The notes below the pieces were generated by a model. It searched no databases, was not told the origin of the DNA, and saw only the letters and a list, made by a program, of their open reading frames with translations. 64,000 nt of DNA from Phellopilus nigrolimitatus. Its lineage: Eukaryota > Basidiomycota > Agaricomycetes > Hymenochaetales > Hymenochaetaceae. The translations under genes and the position numbers were made by a program. The stretch spans positions 1-64,000 of the forward strand of contig JAJOHG010000144.1 of NCBI GenBank assembly GCA_021029095.1, in the 5' to 3' direction. Below, piece after piece: positions 45,218 through 59,641 of this stretch; position 1 is the stretch's first letter; each line of letters starts with the position of its first letter.

Positions 45218-46866
45218 TTAAAGACGTCGGCGCTTCTTTCCATCGCTCGAGCCCTCTCCTTTGTCGTCACCAACTTTTTGTTCTACCTTAAGAAGGTATT
45301 CCATGTGTTTGGAAGAACGGTTGTGTCGGTCGACATGATCTTTAATGTGACGAGAAAGCTTCGCCCCGCACTCGCAAATGATCCTCCCTATTTTGAGGTG
45401 AGTCCGACGAACATGTGCGAAAAAATCGCTCGAGATTTGCCGTGAAACTCCAGTAGTTGGTTCCCCTTTGTTGAATTGGTCCACGCATCCTGGACAATTG
45501 ACCCGTGATAACCCAACGCAGTGCTTCCGGAAGTGCGCATTCACTTCCCCAGTGTTATCGAAGAGAGGCCTATTACAGCGCTCCTCGCAATTCCCGCGTT
45601 TTATGATGAAGGGACATCGAGCAACGGAACCGAAAGCTGGGACAACTCCCGGAACGTACGCAACGACAGTATGTCTCACCGGGCCTGTGGTTGAACGTGG
45701 GGCTGCTTTCTTTATGACACGTCGACGCGGAGTGGTTGATACGGCATTCAGCGTTTCCGAACTCGGGCCTGGCGTGCTGACGGAGGCACTGGTGGCCCTC
45801 TTTCTTTTCTTCATATTGACGCCATCGGCGGACGCCGTTGATATGGGATGCTTAGGTACCACAGACTGCTGCGAGGCGGGATCAGGGGTCTCGAAGGGAG
45901 CTAGGTTAAACTCCTTGCTGGAGCCAGCGAACTGTAGATTATCGCCAAGAAAATCGTGAAGAGAAGACGAGATCGACTTTTGATACTCGATGCCGCTAGT
46001 GACCCTTTTCTTCTTCTTTAGTTTCGCGCCATCGGTAGACGCATTTGAAGCGGGACGCTCACGCGTCTGGAAACAAAGAGAAGGGAGCTCCGGGGTATGC
46101 AAGAGAAACGAAGCAGCTTCCTGCTTAGGTCCTGCGAATTGGCGAGTGTCGCTAACGGAAAAATCACGAGAAGACGAGATCAAGTCCTTCAAACGTTCGT
46201 TGAGATTGCTATCATGACATGTGGAGAGCGCGGTTGGGGCAGGATGCTCCTCTAATTGAAGGCGCAGCGAGGCGAGCTCTGGGATCTGCTGGGGAATGCG
46301 GGCCACTTCCTGTTCTTGTTCGGGATCCGCAATTTCTTTGTCCTCTTCATTTGGATCCTCAATCCAAACGTTCGAGTCGTCACCCGACATCATTTCCTGG
46401 AAACGTTCGGGAGAGCACAAAGGTGCGAGGTCCAGATACGCGGAGGAGAATGGCTTAATGGAAGTATAGTCGCGAGGCGCGGGGCTACTGAGTCATGCGT
46501 CGGTCGGATGAACAATGAAGATGATGTTTTTGGCGCGTACCTGTTCTTTCCTACGGCGTTGTATCCGAGGTCAATCGCATCGTCCCACACATTCCCCTCG
46601 AATCCGTCGAGATCAAACCATTTAGATATGTCCGCCTCGCACCCATTGCGATGTGTGGCTCCCTCGTCGCTGCAGGAACCTGCTTCCTCCCTTGCCGTCC
46701 ACGATGCCCTTCAAGAGAGCCATGAGCTACGTGAACGAGGACTCATGAGAGAAAGAACTTACTCGGTGGTGTCGTGTGGCCCGTCGCCTTTGTGTGGTGT
46801 ATCGGTCAAAGCCACCGTAGCCACCACGTCTGGAGGAGAGGCGATACTGCTCATTTCTTGATCCAT
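45218..46866 (-). CDS. Zinc-finger protein C, type 1 (513 aa)
   Basis: Exons 46866-46763, 46708-46541 and 46487-45218 sum to 514 codons with stop. MDQEMSSIASPPDVV start; two ISSS..KKKKR / KKRKR repeats; three finger motifs identical in spacing to B (CPFIIKRGNC, CPGCVDQF, CECGAKLSRH) and the KKRRRL end. It differs from B in the middle. The PESFYGDF segment and the following intron are absent, replaced by an ADPEQEQEVARIPQQ segment related to A's LDPGQEQGM, so exon 3 runs on without interruption. Partner of B in the inverted duplication. Confidence 0.85.
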
Positions 46867-46899
46867 CTCGGTTTATGCGAGTTACGTTCCTAATGTTTC

Positions 46900-48540
46900 G
46901 AGTAGAGGAAGATTGGAGATGAAATGAAGGCGAGTGCACAGGGGGGGAGTGGGGGGTGTTGAAAGGATGCGGTTGAGGTGCTTTGACTGTTATTTCACCA
47001 CGTGAATAGGACCCACACAAACCAATTAATACTAAACAAATGACCTATGTTGGGTTTTGGAAACGTCCAAGAGACGCGGAGCGCAATTCCGTTGTTTTCC
47101 TGCATTGCCGTGGAGATGGCTGTGGGTTCGTACCAATCTTGAGAAAGAAGCGGCACCTTGCGTTCCCGCATAATTCTGTCGCCTTTATGTCGATGTGCCA
47201 CTCGAAAAAAGCCCCGGTCTATGGAAGTATTTTGACCCTTTCAGATGGGTATACGAATGCGAAAGAAAAAAAAAATCGATAGCGATGGGCAGCTGATTTC
47301 GAGTGCTTTGCATAAAAAAGGGTTTCAGAAGCAAACCCATGTAAAACTAGAGTACGACGGTGAGCTGGATTTCTCTGACACTTGTTTAGATGACTTACTA
47401 TTCTTCTTATCCTACGGATTAGGCTTCGGATGCGTGCCTTGCCGTGTGCCCATCAAAACTTCTGGTTCCTAATTCTTATATGCCAGGCAAAGAGTAACAT
47501 CAATCGTTTCTCGAGAATAGGATATCCGCATTCGAAGAGCACCAAGAGAGCCTCCAGCCTTCAGTCCAAGCAAGCAAGAGGACTTAGATAAAGCCATCGA
47601 AGACAGACGCCAATATACTTGTTCCTTAGGCTCTTCTTCAACTGTTCTCTCAGCATCCTGACCAGGCAAGACGAAGCTGGCGGGAAGTCAAGGCATGCAC
47701 TTCATACACGTCTTTCTGAGCTTGATTAGGATCTGGAGTTTTATTCGCGTCGCAAGTTTTCTCTTGTATGGGACGAGCGTCGTGCTAGCATTGCGAAATT
47801 TTGTCTTCACGAGGTCCGACAGGATTCCTTTGGCCGTCTTGACCGTTTCCTTTCTTTCTTGGATTGACTCAAGATATTATGTAGATTTGGCAGCAAAGCA
47901 AAGAAACAGAGTGCGAAGCAAAACGTGCTCGGTTTGACGACAATTTAATCAACAATGAATTCATCAAGATCACTATTTCGCAAGGATGTTCCTCAACTGA
48001 TCGCTCACCTCTTTTGCATTGCCATGTCATCTGTGTCCTTGTCATGACGTCCAGTTCATCCTAGGCCTCCTTTTTCTTCGCCGACCATTATCTGCTCTGT
48101 CGCACATCGCGCGCCGATACGACGAAGCACGTTCTGGCGTACCTCGATCGAATCAGCAGCGCCCTTCAATTTCTCGTCCTGTCATCTGCCACAGAGTCCC
48201 TCCTGATTTCAAGTTCGTATTCGATTCAGCAAAGTACAGAAAAGACGTGGCGGCCATTCCGGTTTGTCCAGTTTGTCCAGTTTGTCCAGTAACAATTTTC
48301 CAGTTCAAGAAAGTTCCACCCAGCGAAGCTCTGATAATCATTGGGAAAAATCGCACGACGACAAGCCAAAGAACAGCACGCATTGAAAATAGTTGCTAAG
48401 AGCTTGCGAGTCGCTGAACGACGCCAGACGCCAGTGCGTAGACGATGCAATGACACGTGGACGCTAAAATGCCACCGCGGTTTAGAACGCCTTCGCTTCC
48501 ATTTCGGGTGCGAATCTCAACTTTAGTTGCGTCCCGGCTG
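46900..48540 (-). repeat. R block, copy 3 (upstream of zinc-finger gene C)
   Basis: Inverted copy of 13390-15040. Contains three exact TTTGTCCAG units at about 48263-48290 (minisatellite expanded relative to copy 1) and the small conserved frame at 47695-47937. Confidence 0.75.
47695..47937 (+). CDS. Small conserved frame in R block (80 codons), uncertain gene
   Basis: MHFIHVFLSLIRIWSFIRV start, RSKTCSV end. Third member of the set at 2431-2195 and 14220-13978. Same comments apply: no family, possible membrane segment, frame intact in all three copies. Confidence 0.3.
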   Translation: MHFIHVFLSLIRIWSFIRVASFLLYGTSVVLALRNFVFTRSDRIPLAVLTVSFLSWIDSRYYVDLAAKQRNRVRSKTCSV

Positions 48541-48732
48541 TCTTTTGATTCTACTTCGTCAGGCTTGTCTATCTCGCCTACTGCAGGATGGCGTGACTGT
48601 AATATGTTCAGAGCACCAGCACGAGCGATGTAACATTGTGAGTAAACCATGCAACAGTGGTACAGCAGCGCACCCCACAATGTCTATATCAGCTGAAGAG
48701 TTCCGACCATTCAGACACCTAAAGGACTATGG

Positions 48733-48940
48733 GAGCTCGACAAGTTGAGCGATGATCAAATCATTGATTCGTGTGTTTACGCTTCAAGTCTGTATACCGT
48801 ACGCGGTCTTCCTACTGATCTTCAGTCCATTTTCTCAGTGCTCTCTCGAAGTATCATTGGCAAACTGGGATATGATGTCTGCCTGGGAGGCGCGTATTAT
48901 GGAGCTTCTCCTTCCTTCAGAACAAGTGTTAATTGTCTAG
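48733..48940 (+). pseudogene. APH-like N-terminal relic upstream of intact sirtuin
   Basis: ELDKLSDDQIIDSC, RGLPTDLQSIF and SIIGKLGYD align with the N-terminal part of the intact APH gene. After GKLGYD the homology continues in another frame (SAWEARIMELL against RPWEAHTMELV), showing a frameshift. No kinase C-lobe follows; the sirtuin gene starts about 130 bp downstream. Confidence 0.7.
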
Positions 48941-49069
48941 GGTCTGTGCACAGCTTCCAGATACATCGCTCACGACAAGCCGGCTCGCTCTAGCGCTATT
49001 CAATCGCCAAATCTTCCTCATATTCCCTCTCACCACCGTTCCCTCCCAAAAGATACACTTGGGCAGAAA

Positions 49070-50115
49070 ATGGGCTCCGTTCCGTCAAATGACATAATTG
49101 AATTCAAGAATGTTTTGTCGTCGTCGAAGAAGATCGTTGCCATAGCTGGTGCTGGCCTGTCCGCGGCGTCTGGTCTGGTATTTTCACTATGGATATTTTG
49201 TCTGAAAAACGCTTATACGTTTCATAGGTCTGCCAACTTGGAGAAGCGCAAACGGCATAGTATGGCGTAAATACGATTCTTTGGCGTTGGCAAATAAAGC
49301 TGCATTTCTAGACAGCCCTTCGCGCGTCTGGCAATATTACCATCGCATTCGTGAGGCGTACGGAAGTTCATTCGAAAACTAGTTTGAAAAGCACTGAAAT
49401 GATTGTATAGTGCCCGAGAAGCCGAACCTAATGAAGCACATCGCGCACTGGCTCTCTTTTCCGTGTCAGAGCACAGAGAAAGAGTAACTACCGGGTCAAC
49501 ATTCACACTAATAACTCAGAATGTAGACGAACTCAGCGAACGTGCGCTGGATGATGTGCTCAACCATCGCGATAAATCGACTCTTGACGCTCGGCCCGAC
49601 ATAATAGCGATGCACGGTCGGGTCTTCGACGTCGTCTGCACCGCCTATAACTGTGGATACCGAGAAAAGTGCTATAATTCGCCTATCTGTCCCGCATTGG
49701 AGGGAACGGAGAAAATCGTCGATGCCGGCGTGCCCGAGCCTGATATTTCGAAGCCGGATCTTCCTCGTTGCCGGAAGTGCGACGAGCTCGGGCGTCCGGG
49801 AGTCGTGTGGTTTGGCGAGGTCCCCGAGCGGATCAAGGAGATCCTGGATCTGGTGGATCAGGCTGACCTGTGTCTGGTTGTTGGTACCTCTTCGCTAGTG
49901 AGTGCCTTTGACTTTTGTGCACCGGTTTAACTTTATAGAGTTTATGTTTAAAGGTCCACCCAGCCGCAAAACTTGCGAGTAGGGTCAAGGAGCATGGAGG
50001 GAAGGTCGCGGTGTTCAATTTAGAACGGAGCAAGCGAGACGAAGAGGCAGACTTTTTGTTCCTCGGTTCATGCGAGAAAACGCTACCGCACGCTCTAGGG
50101 ATGGACGAAATATAG
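49070..50115 (+). CDS. SIRT5-like sirtuin, NAD-dependent deacylase (293 aa)
   Basis: Exons 49070-49172, 49228-49357, 49411-49897 and 49954-50115 give 294 codons with stop. NAD-binding [15 protein letters not shown] (residues 26-40), TQNVDEL (113-119), catalytic His146 in HG, zinc ligands in CTAYNC and [13 protein letters not shown] and [14 protein letters not shown] identify a class III (SIRT5/CobB-like) sirtuin. In human SIRT5 a Y-x-x-R pair binds acidic acyl groups. Here the Tyr is present (Y72) but the Arg position is Ile75 with Arg on both sides, so desuccinylase specificity is uncertain. Introns 1 and 2 have weak donors (GTCTGG, GTACGG). A damaged inverted duplicate lies at 12816-11758. 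Confidence 0.9.
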
Positions 50116-50484
50116 ACATATGCAAATGTAAGTAAAACCATACGTGTGCTTATTCAACATGGGTGCTCGTGCGACATAGCGTGCCAAAGTTTGGGCTTAG
50201 AGAGGCTGGAATTTCATTCCACTGCCTCCAAACATTTCAGAAAGAGAGAACATTGAATTTACGTCGTTGAAATACGAACCTGATGTTTCTCTGGGAAAAA
50301 CCTCCCTTTTATAAGTGGGTGCATACATGCCTATCTCACACTTGCACAACTTGAAAGCTTGATTGCTAAAGCGCAATTCTATGGATATGGGTCATCCACG
50401 TCTCACTCAATCCCGAATATTTTCTGAGTGACAATCGCATCCATGCCCGCGCGAATACTTAAAAGCACTTTATTATTCATAATC

Positions 50485-52327
50485 TCAGCATATATATATT
50501 CTCCCCTGAAGATTGTACAGTGCCCATGACTTTGGAGGATTGCAGTATGTCATTCGCCAACCACGCACGTACGGCCCGTGTCCGGTTTCCCGTATGCTTT
50601 GCTTGTCTCCCTGCACCTGCACACAAACTAACATACAATCGACTCCCTTTGATATCAATGCACCTGACACGGATTTCATTGTGGAATATGAAAGCCGACT
50701 CCAAAGTTTCCCGAGGAACTCTTGCAAGTCTTCGACGTACTCCTTCGGGCAGTCCAGTGCAGGAAAGTGACCGCCTTTCGAATTCTCTGAAAAGACCAAT
50801 ATTGGGACAACGGCATTTGATTTATGATGCCCTGGACAATGAGGAACATGACCCCGACCTTTGTAATACACCAACGGGCCTATGGCCGCGATATCGACTT
50901 TCGGCGGGCCACCGAGTTCGAACGGCTATAGAGATCGTAGCAAAATCATACGCCAGTTAGACTAGAGAAAGAAAGTCCTCAAAGAAGAAAAAGGCCACTG
51001 ACGAAAACAGAATATCCGAATCTGTTTTTCAGAGGCCATTTCCCGGAGATCATGAGATCAGGGAGTTCCTTTTTATTCTGAATAAATTTGAATAATTAAA
51101 GTGTGCCAAGTATCAGTTGAGGGAGAGACCGGAAATATGAAGCTAGTAACGAGCCTGGCTGTATATAACCACAGAAGTCGCGAAGGAGCCACTGAGGAAG
51201 TACAGCGCGACAGTGTCAAGTATGTCCTGTTGGTCAACGAGGCCCGGATCCGACCACGAGTAAATCTTCTCCCCGATGTACGTTAAGACGGCGAGTGGAG
51301 AAAACGCGATCGCAAGCCCGATCGTGAAGGGCTACAAAAACCTCTCTTCAATGAATGAAGACCAATGGCAAGTAAATTCAGAGCTCACCTTGGTGTTCTG
51401 GATCGCGGAATAGCCCATCCCGTTTCTGCGAAACTCATTCAGCCGCGCTTTGGAGCGTCTATCTGTCTCGGAATAGCTCGAGGGGTCGATTCCGGGCACG
51501 GAAGGCGCTATAAACATGTTGAAGTGCATCGCCGTGAGTGACTCCGGAAAGAGGCTTCCCATTACGCGTAGAATCATTGATCCCTTCACGCGGTGGTCAG
51601 GGAACACATAGTATGCAAATGACAATACAAGGATTCGAGGACTTACCCAGTCGCCTCCCTGGCCTGCGTACGTCGCGTAACCGAGAACAGAAGTCATGAG
51701 ACCGTTGAAAACCCTGGCGGTATCTGCGATGCTCCAGCCATCGCGCCGCGGGAGAGTCGAGAGGAAATACCCCGGTAGAGAGGGAATAACTACGTGGAAC
51801 CTAGAAAAGAAAAGAAAAAATGAGAATATAACTGCTCATGTCCGTCTAGAGACTTACGCTGGTAGATTGTTATTCGGTGGATTTACCAGCGGCTCAACAA
51901 CCTTATGAAAGTCAAAGAAGGTCCCTTTATTTTATATTTCCTGATCAGCTCTACAGTTTCTGAATGTTGAACGTCACCCAGAATACGCACCTGGCCAGCC
52001 GTGTAGAAGAATGATCGGGATTGCATCGCTCCGAGGGCTCTTCACATGCACGTAATGCAAGTCCAGCGAGTCCCCTTCATGCTCATAGTGAACCAGGTAA
52101 TTGTCAAATCGCCCGATTTTCTTCTCGAGCACACTGTAGTCCCACTCGATCTCGAAGCGCGTCTTCAGGCTCTTCAGGTATGCGTAGTCAATGCCCAATT
52201 CCCATGGAATCGCCGAGTCAATTGGCGCTCGGTCGGGGAACGGCGCAGCCTTGAGCAGGCTCAGCATATTCTGCACAACTGCGAGGTCATATTTGACCTC
52301 TACGCTCTTCGGAACGCCGAACGCCAT
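50485..52327 (-). CDS. Microsomal-type epoxide hydrolase (alpha/beta hydrolase)
   Basis: N-terminal EHN-type region (MAFGVPKSVEVKYDL...), oxyanion motif HGWPG, then FHVVIPSLPGYFLSTLPRRDG, AQGGDWG-type nucleophile motif QGGDW-G (Asp185), a cap region with LAIAFSPLAVLTYIGEK, and C-terminal SKGGHFPALDCP with the catalytic His. Exons: 52327-51991, 51924-51858, 51800-51647, 51583-51389, from 51331, about 51077-51009, 50925-50859, from 50786. The join between the fifth and sixth exons (about 51150-51070) could not be fixed, and the 3' end (stop at 50485 if unspliced) is uncertain. Opens epoxides to diols, usually endoplasmic-reticulum or cytosolic in fungal detoxification. Divergent from the alpha-glucosidase gene, convergent with the sirtuin. 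Confidence 0.85.
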
Positions 52328-55270
<2,943 letters not shown>

Positions 55271-56674
55271 GGTAAGTCGTACAGTACAATTCTACGTACC
55301 GCTAATCAGAAAACGGTCGTCAGTTAGATTACTTGCTCTCGACTCGAAGAAGAGTCGAAGTCGTGCTACTCCTGTCAAACGATGTATGATAGACAGAATC
55401 TGATGAAATTGCCTGGAAAACGACTGCTCGCAAAATGAAAGCCAGTACGTTTGTGTCGTTGCTAAATGCGAACGCGCCTGGGAACATTGAAAGGTCAGCT
55501 CTAAGTTCATTATCATTGTATCACTGAAGCCTCGTTAGTTTCAGAAAAATAACTTGACTTGTTATTTCGGTTGTTGAAACAGGCTAGCTCCGAGTTGCCC
55601 GAGATGAAAAAGGAGGTGGTCGCACAGTTCGGAAATGCTAAAATAGTCTATCAAGCAACAAGTCCGGTGAGCACTCCCGATCATCATACCGACATCTTTC
55701 CGTTCTGCTCGGTCGTTACGACTGCAAGTGCTCTTCCTCATGCTTACTGCGGGCTTCGACGGCCCTGCTGTGGGTCTGCGGCCAATCCATGGTTTCGATG
55801 CCGTCGTGTCTGACACATTATTACAGCTGATTTCCCTCCCGTCGGACAGAATAAAAGGGCGACATCCCAATATGCGCGCCTCTCAGTCTGTGTATCTGTG
55901 ATGACCCTGCTACTAAATCCGTGTTTTCTGAGTCAATACCCGTCATTAATACCCGACTTCTGAACTCGCATCAGGGCCGTGTCTCTGGATTCCCTAACAA
56001 CCAAACAGTTCGCCGATCCGTCCGGGAAGCTGCAATAGTTCTTATCTCATCAGTGATCCTTCCCATCAAGCGGAAGTATTTGATCATACAAAAATTGCTA
56101 GGTATGGATTCGTCCACGTAACCATCTTTGCCACGTCCTTTCATTAAGTCTATTTTATCAATTTGTATGCGGAACAGACAACAGTTATCTCGTGGTGCTC
56201 TATCATGCTCATTGAGACGGATCATCGTGCTGCGAACATTTTGTTGGACTGTCAAATGTTACTTGTCGGTGCCTTGTGCTTCCGTCGCAGAGCATTGAAA
56301 GAACGATTGCTGATGAACAAACGACAATTTCCCAACTGAAACGGACCGACCGTACCGAGGGTCCAAGACTTAGATTGATCTGCTTTATGTAACACGAAGC
56401 ACTATTATGCCGGTGGAGCCTCGGGCCCTCATACAGCTATGCAAAACACAAAACCCTCTTTATTCACACCGGATCTACTAAACATCGGTTATAACATAAA
56501 TGAAACCCCGTCCTTTTGACTCAGATACAGGCGTTGGCTTGTTACGGATCCTCCACACTTTCGGATTCCTTATAAAATGCCTTTTCTTTCAGCGTTTCCG
56601 CATATCTTTCTCCCCAGTCCGTTCGGTACCTTCGCTTGTTTAATCGTTTCTCGGTGTCTTCTTTCACAAGTACC
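55271..56674. other. Intergenic region, no gene seen
   Basis: About 1.4 kb between alpha-glucosidase and P450. Frames up to about 100 codons overlap on both strands without splice support, domain or paralogue in the window. No repeat or RNA gene recognised. Confidence 0.5.
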
Positions 56675-59411
56675 ATGCTCGTCTTCTCTGCTTTCCTGTC
56701 TCTTATCTTTTGTCTCGCTGTGGTTATCGCTATCCGAAGGATTGCCACAGTGTTATTCGGAGGGTCTTCCATCGCAAGAATACCTGGTCCTCCTCGCTTT
56801 TCTTGGCTGAAAGGTATATACCAAAACGCCAGCGTGTATCGTATGGTCGCTAACATATTAAATCTTGTGATAGGCCACATGGATAAGCTTTTCAGCTGGA
56901 AGGATGGCCCTCAGTTTCATCTCGATCTCATTGAGAAATATGATCGTGTAGTGAAGATTTACGGGTTTCTTGGAGTTCGTCTATGAATTGTAACTTCTGT
57001 CACGAGTGAACTCATAGGCTATCTTCCTCAGGACGAGCAACTGTATGTCTCTGACCCTGCCGCGTTACAGTCGATCCTTGTGAAAGATCAAGACAACTTC
57101 GAAGAAACAGAGGTCTTCATCGAGTTCGTCTAAATTTCCGTTAGAAATTCAATCTGCACTTACGCTCCTTTCTGGTTCAGAAATAACAAAATCATCTTCG
57201 GCGAAGGGCTCGTTGCTACAGTTGGTATGGTATTTCGCAATTTTTCTTTCGGTTTGTTGTTGTTATTAATTATGAAAATGTTCCCCATTGCAAAGGAGAA
57301 CATCACAAAAGACAGAGAAGACTTATCAATCCCGTTTTCTCTGTCTATAGGCTGCGAAACTTGGTGCCAGTGTTTTATGACGTCGCATATCGGGTACGTG
57401 CGACTTCTACCGGTCTATTGGTCGATCTGTTTCATTGAAAAGAGTTTATAGCTTCAGAAGGCATTAGCGTCGGCGATTGACAAGGATAGCGATGCTGAAT
57501 CCTCAGAACACGAAGTACTGACTAAGCGGAATAATTCCATTGTTGACATGGGTCAATGGCTATCGCGGGCAACGCTTGAAAGCATCGGTCAAGCAGGAAT
57601 GGGATATTCGTTCGATCCCCTTGATTCGCCGTCGACTAATCCTTACACCCGAACTGTAAGAGCTTTAATGTGTGTTCACCTCCGATTTACCCATTTGTTC
57701 TAAGAAGCACTAATATCATCGGCTTTTCACCATTTCATGGATCTTCTTCTCCTAATTTCGTTTAAATTCGACAACTTCTTACCGTGAAGCCCGACAATGT
57801 TTCGAATTGCCCCACTTCGCCTCCTCACTCCATTTATCACCCGGCTCGGGCCTCCAGCTTTCCGGCGCTTCCTTCTGAACTTCGTCCCTATCCAGGCGGT
57901 TCAATTACTCAAGCAGATGTCAGACCACATGGACCAAACGTGCAAAGAAATACTGCGCGAGAAGCGGGCGACGAGCAACACCACACGCATAGGCCATGGC
58001 GACGGCAAAGCTATGGCGCTTACGGACGTGATCCGTGATGGGAAAGACGTCATGAGCATCTTGCGTAAGTAGTTCAATCTCATTTGTTTCACTTCTAATT
58101 AACTCGTCGACGCTCGGTTCCCCCACTAACTCCGGAATTATGCGTGCAGTGAAAGCGAATGAAGTTGCGAATGAAGAGGAAAGGCTTAGTGAGGCGGAGC
58201 TTCTCGGGCAGATGAAGTGAGTCACTTATCTTAATTTTACTCATGTTCCTCGATAATCTTGAAATCATGAGCTCGGTCTTATTTTATGGGCGACTGACTG
58301 ACTATTTCTTTTCCTGTAACTTCATATGATGCACCTTTATCATTCCAGTGTATTGATTTTCGGCGCTCAAGATACTACAGCCTCAGCGCTCTCCCGAATC
58401 ATGTATCTGCTTTCTCGGCCGGAGCATGCTGCACTACAAACGCGCCTGCGAGACGAAGCTCTCCGCGCCTACACAGACAACGGCGGGAACAACCTTGAGT
58501 ATGATGACCTCTCGGATCTACCGGTTTTGGATGCAGTTCTCAAAGAGACATTACGCCTGTGAGAACGTTTACTTTCGTTCTTCCTGCGCGTCTTCGCAGT
58601 CCGCTCATGATCTATTTACGAACTACCCTTTTTGGTCGTAGATATCCGCCCGTCCCCTTTGTTCGTCGAGTGTGAGCGAGATTTACACCAGATTAGTTTT
58701 AGCGCTGCTTGTTTTGATCCGCGCCCAAATTTGCAGTACTCGCCAAACGAGCGCATTAGGCCTTAGTCAGCCTCTCGTACTCGATGACGGCCGAACGGCA
58801 GTAAACAGCATAACGGTTCCGCGGGGAACGACAGTGTGGGTATCTATCACCGGTGCCAATCGTTCCAGGGAGATCTGGGGTGATGATGCGGGTGAGTGGA
58901 AGCCGGAGAGATGGCTGCGCGGTAAAACCGAATTACGGAGCGCAGAGAAGAAGCTTCCTGGTCTATATTCTGGGATGTAAGTCGTAATTTCGGATTGAGC
59001 ATTTCGTTCTTCTCTTTATATGCACGGAAATTAACGAACTGATAACGGTCTTACATACAGGTTAACTTTCCTGGGTGGTGGAAGGTCATGCATGTAAGTC
59101 CTTTTGATATTTCATTTTAAAAGTTAATTAACGCATTGGTTCAGCGGATACCGATTTGCATTAATCGAGATGAGTGAGTAACTGTTTCATGTGAAAGAAG
59201 CTCGAGCCTCTTCCGCATTGTGATCTTCACTGACCTCCACGCAGAGATCATTCTGGTGACGCTGCTCTCTTCGTTTCGCTTTACCGCCACCGAGGATCAG
59301 ATCGTCTGGAACCTCTCACAAATCCTTACACCCTCCTTCAGAGCCGGAGGGGCGAATGACAGTGGGGGCGAGAAGCAAGGCATGCCTATCAGCGTTGAAG
59401 TTCTGGCATGA
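56675..59411 (+). CDS. Cytochrome P450 monooxygenase (578 aa)
   Basis: Fourteen exons (56675-56813, 56874-56974, 57032-57123, 57181-57224, 57296-57393, 57458-57669, 57790-58064, 58150-58216, 58349-58558, 58642-58671, 58737-58976, 59061-59093, 59145-59173, 59245-59411) sum to 579 codons with stop. N-terminal membrane anchor (about residues 1-24), IPGPP hinge, helix C region EHHKRQRR, I-helix FGAQDTT (347-353), ExxR as ETLR (409-412), PERW, and heme loop FLGGGRSCIG with Cys513. Family-level assignment is not attempted; in basidiomycetes such enzymes serve xenobiotic or secondary metabolism at the endoplasmic reticulum. All motifs intact. Confidence 0.95.
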
Positions 59412-59641
59412 TACGGATGAGTTTCACGCGAGTATAGGGCGAACATTTAATTCATAAGCTTAGGAACAATCGCTGCGCTAGCATATAGACAGAAGTTAAT
59501 ACAATTTTGCTTGTTGATCATCGCGTTCCATACACACTTGCCCTTGGCACTCAGACGAAACTCGCTTGATCAAATTGATTCATACACCGTGCTACATATA
59601 CATTGTACATTCTTCTCGCATGTTCCTGATCGTACCAAAAA
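59412..59641. other. Convergent 3' intergenic region (P450 / PEBP)
   Basis: About 230 bp between the P450 stop and the PEBP stop; AT-rich, presumably two overlapping 3' untranslated regions. Nothing else seen. Confidence 0.4.

Larger units (their letters stand above)
31818..50180 (-). repeat. Right arm of the large inverted duplication
   Basis: Read on the minus strand from 50180 it repeats the order of 11700-24047: sirtuin, APH relic, R block, type 1 gene C, T block, P5 block, intact APH, type 2 gene H, partial YCII flank, type 2 gene G, YCII gene. It is about 6 kb longer than the left arm because it keeps the APH gene and has a tandem duplication of the type 2 plus YCII-flank unit. Confidence 0.8.

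Noticed and set aside
11700..50180. Giant mobile element (Starship-like) origin of the duplicated region
   Set aside because: No tyrosine-recombinase captain gene, no direct repeats at the outer limits, and the arms are inverted rather than unit-length.
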